Below, piece by piece: positions 1-5,056 of a DNA stretch of 6,222 nt (positions are counted from its first letter, which is position 1; every line of letters starts with the position of its first letter). This DNA is from Clostridia bacterium (lineage in GTDB: Bacteria; Bacillota_A; Clostridia; Christensenellales; Aristaeellaceae), in NCBI GenBank assembly GCA_017398245.1, contig JAFQGN010000108.1, forward strand, positions 1-6,222, read 5' to 3'. The notes beneath the pieces were generated by a model, which was not told the DNA's origin, ran no database searches, and worked only from the letters and a program-made list of their open reading frames with translations. The translations under genes were made by a program, and so were the position numbers.

Positions 1-2
1 GT

Positions 3-200
3 CCGCATAAACTGCGCAGTACATTCGGCACCAATCTGTACCATGAAACCGGAGATATATACCTTGTTGCCGATGTTCTGGGCCATTCGGATGTGAATAC
101 GACACGTCGTCATTACGCTGCCATGTCCGATGACAGACGGAGAACGGCTGCAAAAGCAGTAAAACTGCGCGAAGATACCAGTGAAGAAACACAAAAATAA
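3..200 (+). CDS. Tyrosine recombinase (Xer/phage-integrase family), C-terminal fragment
   Basis: This is the last 65 codons of a plus-strand gene that begins outside the window. The visible part is the C-terminal catalytic core of a tyrosine recombinase. It opens with the HxxR box (PHKLRST; fragment residues H2 and R5), continues with LGHSDVNTT (H28) and has the nucleophile candidate Y38 in RRHYA. The family breaks and rejoins DNA through a 3'-phosphotyrosine intermediate, as Xer proteins and integrases do. The spacing from H28 to Y38 is ten residues, one more than the nine typical of XerD (LGHSDxxTTxxY), so it looks like a side branch and not XerC or XerD proper. A basic, then acidic tail of 27 residues follows the tyrosine, longer than in XerC/XerD. 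The gene converges on rnhA across a shared hairpin. No att-like duplication or tRNA is visible, so whether it belongs to a mobile element cannot be judged. Confidence 0.85.
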   Translation, partial: PHKLRSTFGTNLYHETGDIYLVADVLGHSDVNTTRRHYAAMSDDRRRTAAKAVKLREDTSEETQK

Positions 201-241
201 AAAGACTCCAGTCTGTTACACGTAAAACAGACTGGAGTCTT
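191..241 (-). terminator. Intrinsic terminator after rnhA, between convergent genes
   Basis: A perfect 16-bp inverted repeat (arms 202-217 and 226-241, 8-nt loop) begins four nucleotides past the rnhA stop codon. Read on the minus strand, the second arm ends in TTCT-like pyrimidines and runs into TTTTTATTTTTG, the U-rich tail of a Rho-independent terminator. On the plus strand the stem is followed by GCATTTAATG, with no clear U-run. It would therefore stop the minus-strand operon well and the recombinase transcript poorly. Each arm also contains the interrupted palindrome AGACTnnAGTCT. Confidence 0.88.
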
Positions 242-245
242 GCAT

Positions 246-692
246 TTAATGGGTATTTCTTGCCGCTGCGATAGCCCCTGTTGCAAGCTGATCGCAACGA
301 TTATTCTCTGCATTGTCAGCGTGGCCTTTCACACGGATCCACCGTATAGAATGCATATTGCTCAGCAGGATCAGTTCTTCCCAAAGATCTTTGTTCAAAA
401 CGGGCTTTTTGTCGCTCTTCACCCAGTTTTTCTTCTGCCAGGAAACGAGCCAGCCCTTCAGAAAAGCGTCGGTCAGATACGAACTGTCCGAATATAGAAC
501 CACGCTGCACGGCTCCTTCAGCGCACGCAATGCCTTGATGGCTGCCAGCAGTTCCATGCGGTTGTTCGTCGTATCCGGCTCAAATCCGCTCATTTCACGC
601 CTGAATTCGCCGTATTTTAGCACGCAACCCCAGCCCCCGGGACCAGGGTTGCCGGAACACGCGCCGTCCGTGTAGATGATGACTTCTTTCAT
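246..692 (-). CDS. rnhA: Ribonuclease HI
   Basis: This 148-residue protein is a full-length RNase HI, which cuts the RNA strand of RNA/DNA hybrids (R-loops, primers) with two divalent metal ions in the cytoplasm. All catalytic residues are present in order: D9 in YTDGACSGNPG, E47 in NNRMEL, D69 in YSDSSYL, H124 in KGHADNAEN and D134 in RCDQLA. The substrate-handle region at about 80-105 (GWLVSWQKKNW, PVLNKDLW) also matches the family. The start chosen is the ATG at 690-692, because the catalytic fold begins right there (MKEVIIYTDG). Extending upstream to 812 would only add residues lying inside proC in another frame. The ATG sits two nucleotides after the proC stop. The nearest SD-like run, GGGGG at 706-710, is 13 nt away, so translation probably depends on coupling to proC. 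It is the last gene of the operon. Confidence 0.96.
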   Translation of the reverse strand: MKEVIIYTDGACSGNPGPGGWGCVLKYGEFRREMSGFEPDTTNNRMELLAAIKALRALKEPCSVVLYSDSSYLTDAFLKGWLVSWQKKNWVKSDKKPVLNKDLWEELILLSNMHSIRWIRVKGHADNAENNRCDQLATGAIAAARNTH

Positions 693-694
693 TT

Positions 695-1486
695 TCAGGT
701 CAATTCCCCCGCTTTTTTTGCCGCAGCTTGCACAGCGTCCATTACAGCGCCACGGAAACCGCCTTGTTCCAGTGCATGTACTGCGGCGATCGTCGTTCCG
801 CCGGGTGAACAAACCATGTCCTTGAGCGCTTCCGGATGGATGCCGCTTTGCAGTGCCATTTTAGCGGCGCCGAGCATCATCTGTGCTGCCATTTCCGTCG
901 CCTGAACGCGGGTCAAACCGGCCTCTACCCCGCCGTCCGCCAGGGCTTGCAAAAACATATACGCATATGCAGGTCCGCTGCCCGATACACCAATCACGCC
1001 GCTGATCTGCTTTTCTTCGACCCATGCAACCTTGCCAATCGCGCCAAACAAATCTTCAGCGCGCGCCTTCTCCTGCTCAGTAAAGGTCGTTTCGCGGCTG
1101 AACGCCGTCATCGCTTCGCCAATGAGCGCAGCAGTATTGGGCATGACGCAGAGCACGCGTGTGGAAATATCCAGCTTTTCGCGCAGCTGCTTCGTGCTCC
1201 ATCCGGCTGCAATGGAAATAATCGCCTTGCCGGCCAGTTCTTCGCGATAGCTGCCCAGAACGCTCTCAACCACATTCGGCTTTACAGCCAGAATGATCAT
1301 ATCGCACTTGAGGATCATTTCGGAACAATCATCATATGTCCGCACATTCAGCTCCGCGTTAAGAGCCTGAGCCTTTTCCTTCGCTGGTTCGTATACGCAT
1401 ACTTCAGCGGGCTTTACGACGGAGTTTTTGCAAATGCCCCTGCATATTGCGCCGCCCATTGCACCGCAGCCGATAAAACCAAGCAT
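695..1486 (-). CDS. proC: Pyrroline-5-carboxylate reductase
   Basis: The 263-residue protein catalyses the last step of proline synthesis, reducing 1-pyrroline-5-carboxylate with NAD(P)H. The N-terminal Rossmann fold shows FIGCGAMGG (residues 4-12), AVKP (67-70) and MPN (115-117). The C-terminal dimer and active-site domain shows SGSGPAYAYMF (168-178) and the family signature CSPGGTTIAAVHALEQGGF (226-244). Length is typical for ProC. The start ATG is supported by AGGAGG at 1496-1501, nine nucleotides upstream. The gene lies 55 nt after the sigma factor gene and 2 nt before rnhA. In Bacillus subtilis the ProC paralogue ComER lies beside the yqe cluster, but this copy has the complete ProC signature, so a biosynthetic role is preferred. 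Confidence 0.96.
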   Translation of the reverse strand: MLGFIGCGAMGGAICRGICKNSVVKPAEVCVYEPAKEKAQALNAELNVRTYDDCSEMILKCDMIILAVKPNVVESVLGSYREELAGKAIISIAAGWSTKQLREKLDISTRVLCVMPNTAALIGEAMTAFSRETTFTEQEKARAEDLFGAIGKVAWVEEKQISGVIGVSGSGPAYAYMFLQALADGGVEAGLTRVQATEMAAQMMLGAAKMALQSGIHPEALKDMVCSPGGTTIAAVHALEQGGFRGAVMDAVQAAAKKAGELT

Positions 1487-1501
1487 AAGATTCTTCCTCC
1501 T

Positions 1502-1540
1502 ATAAAAAGACTAAAGTCTCATATGTACAAACCGTAGTCT
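1502..1540 (-). promoter_or_regulatory. Small hairpin with T-run between the sigma gene and proC
   Basis: Read on the minus strand, the spacer between the sigma stop codon and the proC SD site contains AGACTTTAGTCTTTTTAT (1502-1519). This is an interrupted palindrome followed by five T. An alternative pairing joins AGACTA at 1535-1540 with TAGTCT at 1508-1513, a 6-bp stem with a larger loop. Either fold is weak, so it may act as a leaky terminator or attenuator that lowers proC-rnhA expression relative to the sigma gene, or it may have no effect. The same 18-nt sequence, with two changes, forms half of the operon's final terminator. Confidence 0.35.
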
Positions 1541-1571
1541 GTTAATCCTGAGTCAATACAGACCGTAGTCT
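1526..1571. repeat. Pair of 15-nt direct repeats across the sigma gene stop codon
   Basis: TACAAACCGTAGTCT (1526-1540) and TACAGACCGTAGTCT (1557-1571) differ at one base and start 31 nt apart. The second copy encodes sigma-factor residues near the C-terminal end (RLRSV). The first lies just outside the stop codon. This looks like a small tandem duplication of the gene end. Confidence 0.6.
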
Positions 1572-2294
1572 TTCCATGATTTTGCGTTCCATCCTAGATA
1601 CAGTCATCTGAGAAACGCCCATTGCCTGCGCCGTGTCGCGCTGGTTCATGTTTTCGAAGAAACGCAAATGAACGCAGCGCTGTTCCTGCTCGTTTAGTGT
1701 AGCAAGAGCTCTGCGTATCTCGTCTTTGATTTCAAATTCGGCAAATCCGGCTTCTTCCGTTCCCAGAACAGCTGAAAGCGAGGCGGAATTCTCGTCGTCC
1801 GCAGCAAGTTCGGCGTCCAGAGAAGCGATCGATTTCGTATTGTTGAGCGCCATTGCCTCAACAACGTCTTCCAGCGGAAGCTCTGCCTTCAGAGCGATCT
1901 CTTCTGGCGTCGGAGACCGCATCAGTTCCTGCTCCAATATCGAACGCGCTTTTTCGATCTCTTTGAGCAGAACCTGACTGTTCCTTGGCATGCGGATGAG
2001 CCGTACACGGTCCCGGAAATAATTCTTCACTTCGCCGGCCATTGTTGGCATGGCGAAGGTGGTGAACTTCACATCCTTCCCGGGATCAAAACGCTCAATG
2101 GCTTTCAGCAGCGAAAGAGACGCAACTTGGTACAGTTCGTCATATTCTACGCCTTTTCCGGAAAAACGGCGAGCGATCATCGCGGCATAACGCAAATGCG
2201 CCTCCACCGCACGATTTCTGTCTTCGATCGACCGCGTCTGCCAATATTGCTCCAGAAGGCGCTCTTCTTCAGAGTGCATATCTACATTCGGCAT
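1542..2294 (-). CDS. RNA polymerase sigma factor, SigB/SigF/SigG family
   Basis: This 250-residue sigma-70 family protein redirects RNA polymerase to an alternative promoter set. Region 2 spans about residues 28-103 and includes YDELYQVASLSLLKAIERFD (51-70, the core-binding 2.2 helix) and FTTFAMPTMAGEVKNYFRD (77-95), the TMAGEVKNYFRD form typical of the SigB/F/G group. Region 3 is at about 105-155 (SPTPEEIALKAEL). Region 4 is at about 188-246, with the helix-turn-helix NQRDTAQAMGVSQMTVSRME (217-236). The start ATG at 2292-2294 has GAAGGG at 2302-2307 upstream, overlapping the end of the anti-sigma gene. Only 13 nt separate the two genes, so they are a translationally linked pair. Unlike the spoIIA operon (SpoIIAA-AB-SigF), no anti-anti-sigma gene is present, so the protein cannot be named SigF or SigB with certainty. 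It may govern stress or developmental genes. Confidence 0.92.
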   Translation of the reverse strand: MPNVDMHSEEERLLEQYWQTRSIEDRNRAVEAHLRYAAMIARRFSGKGVEYDELYQVASLSLLKAIERFDPGKDVKFTTFAMPTMAGEVKNYFRDRVRLIRMPRNSQVLLKEIEKARSILEQELMRSPTPEEIALKAELPLEDVVEAMALNNTKSIASLDAELAADDENSASLSAVLGTEEAGFAEFEIKDEIRRALATLNEQEQRCVHLRFFENMNQRDTAQAMGVSQMTVSRMERKIMERLRSVLTQD

Positions 2295-2307
2295 AATGCG
2301 GCCCTTC

Positions 2308-2730
2308 TTATTCTTTGTGTGTTTTGCTCAGAAGTTCGATTGTATGAATGCAGCCATTATCCTGATGGAGCGTAACTTCGTCCGCCATTGTATCCAATAT
2401 ACAGCGAATTACGGCAAGCTCGTCTTCCGAGACGGCCTTCCTCTGGCGTTCTGTGCAGTGTACGGTACTGTCCTGCACTCCCCGCAGCGTTATAGATATT
2501 CCTTCCGATACGCGAACAAAGCAAAGCTTCAACGCAGAAATACAACTCGTTTGGATCAAGCAGTTTGCGGCTTCTTCGACCGCCATCTTCATTTCATCCA
2601 TCTTGTCTGCATTGATGCCCACGCGCGCCATAACAGCAGCGGTTGTAAGCCGTACGACTAGCATCATTTCTTTTACCGCCGGTACGCTCAGTTCCACCGT
2701 GGAACCCATTGCAATCGTTTTGCCCTCCAT
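2308..2730 (-). CDS. RsbW/SpoIIAB-like anti-sigma factor with degenerate ATP site
   Basis: The 140-residue protein lies directly upstream of the sigma gene. It resembles the GHKL/HATPase fold of anti-sigma kinases: beta strand and helix VELSVPAVKEMMLVVRLTT (12-30), the linker GINADKMDEMKMAVEEAAN (38-56), and a C-terminal helix and strand ADEVTLHQDNGCIHTIEL (116-133). The N-box ExxxN is kept (E52, N56). The G1 box (DxGxG), expected around residues 78-90, and the G2 glycine loop near 100-108 (EDELAVI) are not recognisable. Kinase activity is therefore doubtful, and it may bind the sigma factor without phosphorylating a partner. It has six cysteines (57, 63, 70, 92, 110, 127). The start ATG at 2730 is preceded by AGGAAAGG about 13-20 nt upstream; the second ATG, eight codons in (MGSTVEL), is an alternative. 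It lies 42 nt after the HD gene. Confidence 0.8.
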   Translation of the reverse strand: MEGKTIAMGSTVELSVPAVKEMMLVVRLTTAAVMARVGINADKMDEMKMAVEEAANCLIQTSCISALKLCFVRVSEGISITLRGVQDSTVHCTERQRKAVSEDELAVIRCILDTMADEVTLHQDNGCIHTIELLSKTHKE

Positions 2731-2772
2731 AATCAGGAGCCGCCTTTCCTTTTTGACTTGCGAAAAGCTCTG

Positions 2773-3351
2773 TCAAACCGCTTGGGAACCGTCCAGACCA
2801 ATCGTCCCGGCGATCTCACGCATGCCTTCCAGCGTGTGGCTGATCACATCGTCCAAAGCCATACCGAGCATGTCGGCGCCTTTTTCCACAAGTTCCCTGT
2901 CCACACCCGCAGCGAACGACTTGGTCTTGTACTTTTTCTTGACAGACTTAAGCTCCATATCCAGAATGCTCTTGCTCGGCCGCATCAGCGCGGCGGCATA
3001 GATCAGCCCGGTAAGCTCGTCTATTGTGAACAAAGTCTTCTCCATCGGCGAAATCGGTTCGATATCGCAGCAGATTCCCCAGCCATGGCTTGCGCATGCG
3101 CGGACGATCTCCTCATCGATCCCTTCGGTCCGCAAAAGCTCCTGCGTCTTAACGCAGTGCTCGTTTGGATACAGCTCGTAGTCCAAATCGTGCAGCAGGC
3201 CGACTATCCCCCATTTTTCGCTGTCTTCACCGGGATACAGGCCGGCAAAATGGCGCATTGCGCCTTCAACGCACAGCCCATGGCGGACGAGCGCTTCGCT
3301 CTTGTTGTACCTGCACAGCAATTCGTATGCCTGTTCTCTCGTCGGAATCAT
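2773..3351 (-). CDS. HD-domain hydrolase of unknown substrate
   Basis: The 192-residue protein belongs to the HD superfamily of metal-dependent phosphohydrolases, cytoplasmic with no membrane segment. Candidate metal ligands are H24 (RHGLCVEGAMRHF), H54-D55 in GIVGLLHDLDYE, H89 in CASHGWGICCD, and D111 in TIDELTG. The conserved segment RPSKSILDMELKSVKKKYK (124-142) followed by AAGVDRELVEKGADMLGM (147-164) is the pattern of a Clostridia-wide uncharacterised HD family. The substrate is unknown; nucleotides are the usual targets in this fold, but that is inference. The start ATG at 3349-3351 has GGAGGAGG at 3361-3368 at ideal distance. It follows rsfS by 19 nt, the place that the methyltransferase gene yqeM takes in Bacillus. 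Confidence 0.88.
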   Translation of the reverse strand: MIPTREQAYELLCRYNKSEALVRHGLCVEGAMRHFAGLYPGEDSEKWGIVGLLHDLDYELYPNEHCVKTQELLRTEGIDEEIVRACASHGWGICCDIEPISPMEKTLFTIDELTGLIYAAALMRPSKSILDMELKSVKKKYKTKSFAAGVDRELVEKGADMLGMALDDVISHTLEGMREIAGTIGLDGSQAV

Positions 3352-3370
3352 GGCAGTAGCCCTCCTCCGT

Positions 3371-3730
3371 TTAATCCTTCACCTCAAAGGGCACGCGGTT
3401 GGAGCCGTCCATCCAAAGCCTTTCGATATTATATACCTCGCGCTCCTCATAATGAAACACATGCACGATGACAGAAGCGTAATCCAGCACGATCCAGCGG
3501 GAATCGCCGTATCCGTCGCGCCTGCGCGCTTCGAGACCTTCTTCTTCCTGAAGCCTGTCTTCCACTTCTTCGGCCATTGCGCGCGCCTGCAGTGTGCTGT
3601 GCGCGCCGGCGATAACAAAGTAATCGGTCACGGAAGTGAGATGGTTTACATCCAGTACAGCGATATCTTCACCCTTCTTGGAATCGAGAATCTCAGCAAT
3701 GCGCAGGGCAAGTTCCTTGGGCTTCATCAT
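3371..3730 (-). CDS. rsfS: Ribosome silencing factor RsfS
   Basis: The 119-residue protein (YbeB/YqeL, DUF143) binds ribosomal protein uL14 and blocks joining of the two ribosomal subunits, saving energy in starvation. The family signatures are present: LDVNHLTSVTDYFVIAGAHS (26-45), GYGDSRWIVLDYASVIVHVF (73-92) and the REVYNIERLW motif (97-106). The start is the ATG at 3728-3730, because GGAGG at 3739-3743 lies 8 nt upstream of it. The in-frame TTG at 3734-3736 lies only 2 nt from that SD site and is not a credible start. It begins 15 nt after the nadD-yqeK stop and ends 19 nt before the HD gene, in the standard Firmicutes order nadD-yqeK-rsfS. Confidence 0.95.
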   Translation of the reverse strand: MMKPKELALRIAEILDSKKGEDIAVLDVNHLTSVTDYFVIAGAHSTLQARAMAEEVEDRLQEEEGLEARRRDGYGDSRWIVLDYASVIVHVFHYEEREVYNIERLWMDGSNRVPFEVKD

Positions 3731-3745
3731 GGTCAATACCTCCGT

Positions 3746-4915
3746 TTATCCATTGTTTCTGTTGGTTTTCTGTTCAAGCTCCTCCAGCATCTGTGCTGTA
3801 GAGGGATTCAGCGGCAGCGAACGCGCCGCCACATAGGCCTGCGTATCGCGCGCGCTTTGGCAGATTGCAGCATCCAGATCGGTCTTTGCCAGCTCGCGGA
3901 TCGTCTCCAATCCGGGATAAGGCTTGCGATACGGTTCTATCGCGTCGGCCAGAAACACTATCTTTTCCAGCAGTGTAAGGCCTTTTCGGCCTGTCGTATG
4001 CCAGCGGATCGCATCCAGCACTTCCCTGTCTGTCGCCCCGTATTCCTCCCGCGCCAGCACTGCGCCGGCAGGCGCATGCAAAATCTGCGCGATCTCCTTC
4101 TCGTCATCCTCCAGGTGGATTCCGCCACGTTCACAAATGGCGATCATCTCCTCCTGGCTGTACGAAGATTTTGCGCAATCGTGCAGCAGTGCAGCCTCCG
4201 CGGCCATTCGCTCGTCTGCGCCGAAGCGTTTTGCAAGGCGTATCGCGGTCTCTTCCACACCCAGCGTGTGCCGGAACCGGTTCGGGCTGAGTACGGCGCG
4301 CAGTTTTTCGATCCTCTCATCGCGGTACAGCTTTTTCTTGGCAATGTATCGCTCTACTTTAGGAGGCAGCATGTCGGATACATCCTGCCCGCGTGCGATC
4401 CGCCATCGGATTTCGCTGGAAGAAATACTGCTCTCTCCACCAGGAACGATCCAGATGCGGAACCCGTATTTCTGCGCCAGCATATCAGCGTACTCACGCA
4501 GCTGCCGCTCCTGCGTATCTGCCCTTGCGATCACTGCGATATCGCACAAAGGCGCAATGTCTTGAAACGTGCGCCATGTTTCGATCTTGTAGAGCGTGTC
4601 CCCGCCGATAATATAGACAAGATGATACCCCGGCCGGATACGCTTCAATTCGCGCAGCGTATCGATGGTATAGGTCCTTCCGCTGCGTTTGATCTCCAGA
4701 TCGAGCGCCGAAAAACCGTGCATTCCGTCTATAGCCAGCTCAGCCATTTCCAGTCGTTCGGCCCCGCTGACGTTTGTCTGTTTGTGAGGCGGATCTCCGT
4801 CCGGCAAAATCCAGATCTCGTCTAATTGCAGCGCTTCCTTGGCCATCTGAGCAATTTCCAAATGCGCCTTATGGATCGGATCGAACGTTCCGCCGAGTAT
4901 TCCTGCTCTGATCAA
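3746..4915 (-). CDS. nadD: Fused nicotinate-nucleotide adenylyltransferase / YqeK-type Ap4A hydrolase
   Basis: This single uninterrupted frame of 389 residues joins two enzymes that are neighbours but separate in Bacillus. Residues 1 to about 197 are NadD, which makes nicotinate adenine dinucleotide from nicotinate mononucleotide and ATP. It shows GGTFDPIHKAH (8-18), LPDGDPPHK (37-45), IIGGDTLYKIETW (102-114) and ISSSEIR (164-170), and ends with the typical ERYIAKKKLY. Residues from about 198 to 389 are YqeK, an HD-domain hydrolase of diadenosine tetraphosphate. It shows RFRHTLGVEETA (213-224), ALLHDCAKS (242-250), H280, RWHTTGR (304-310) and FLADAIEP (321-328). There is practically no linker. 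The start is TTG at 4913-4915: GGAG at 4924-4927 lies 8 nt upstream and the fold begins at MIRAGILGGTFDP. It is the first gene of the operon. Confidence 0.95.
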   Translation of the reverse strand: MIRAGILGGTFDPIHKAHLEIAQMAKEALQLDEIWILPDGDPPHKQTNVSGAERLEMAELAIDGMHGFSALDLEIKRSGRTYTIDTLRELKRIRPGYHLVYIIGGDTLYKIETWRTFQDIAPLCDIAVIARADTQERQLREYADMLAQKYGFRIWIVPGGESSISSSEIRWRIARGQDVSDMLPPKVERYIAKKKLYRDERIEKLRAVLSPNRFRHTLGVEETAIRLAKRFGADERMAAEAALLHDCAKSSYSQEEMIAICERGGIHLEDDEKEIAQILHAPAGAVLAREEYGATDREVLDAIRWHTTGRKGLTLLEKIVFLADAIEPYRKPYPGLETIRELAKTDLDAAICQSARDTQAYVAARSLPLNPSTAQMLEELEQKTNRNNG

Positions 4916-4927
4916 TTCTTTTTCTCC
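4913..4927 (-). promoter_or_regulatory. SD site and TTG start of the nadD-yqeK gene
   Basis: GGAG at 4924-4927 stands 8 nt before a TTG codon at 4913-4915, which sets the start of the NadD fold. No in-frame ATG near this point is better placed. The rare start codon may limit translation of the first gene. Confidence 0.75.
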
Positions 4928-4948
4928 ATTATATAGTATGATTCTGAT

Positions 4949-4977
4949 ATTATAGCAGAAATTTCACCGTTTCGGAA
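4949..4977 (-). promoter_or_regulatory. Extended -10 promoter of the nadD operon
   Basis: On the minus strand, TGCTATAAT (4949-4957) is a perfect extended -10 element (TGn followed by TATAAT). A weak -35, TTCCGA at 4972-4977, lies 17 nt upstream and matches three of six consensus bases, which is usual when the extended -10 is present. Transcription would start around 4940-4942, leaving a leader of about 25 nt before the TTG start. The -10 box lies inside the inverted repeat TTCTG-N9-CAGAA (4942-4960), a possible operator. Confidence 0.6.
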
Positions 4978-5000
4978 GGGTTAAGCAGAAAAAGTATAAA
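4971..5000 (+). promoter_or_regulatory. Possible promoter of the membrane protein gene
   Basis: TATAAA at 4995-5000, followed by AT, is a reasonable -10 box. The best -35 at 18 nt is TTCGGA (4971-4976), a weak match that overlaps the -35 of the divergent nadD promoter. The inverted repeat CAGAAA-N14-TTTCTG (4986-5011) surrounds the -10. The leader would be about 50 nt. This is a guess from consensus only. Confidence 0.3.
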
Positions 5001-5056
5001 ATCAGTTTCTGGCAGCATACTTATCTGTATACGAAATTGTTCGGGAGGATCAACCT

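Noticed and set aside
693..812. An upstream extension of rnhA by 40 codons to an ATG at 812.
   Set aside because: The added residues lie within proC in another frame, and the RNase HI fold begins exactly at the ATG at 690-692.
2771..2776. A perfect TTGACA on the minus strand before the anti-sigma gene, as a -35 of an internal promoter.
   Set aside because: It overlaps the HD gene stop and no -10-like sequence is found at 16-18 nt; no SigB-type GTTT/GGGTAT pair is seen either.
3734..3736. In-frame TTG as start of rsfS.
   Set aside because: It is only 2 nt from the GGAGG at 3739-3743, while the ATG at 3728-3730 is at the normal 8 nt.
3302..4825. A 507-codon open frame on the plus strand opposite nadD-yqeK, rsfS and the start of the HD gene.
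   Set aside because: It runs across three well-supported genes, has no SD-like start, and its translation is rich in Cys, His and Arg with no recognisable domain. nadD-yqeK and rsfS share one minus-strand frame (stops 375 nt apart), which explains why the antisense frame stays open so long.
4912..4929. A five-codon minus-strand reading frame (MEKKN) whose TGA overlaps the nadD TTG start, as a possible leader peptide.
   Set aside because: Its start has no SD site of its own, and it is formed by the nadD SD site and spacer; a chance frame is more likely.
4928..4933. A second TATAAT on the minus strand just before nadD.
   Set aside because: Transcription from it would begin near 4921, excluding the GGAG SD site at 4924-4927 from the message.
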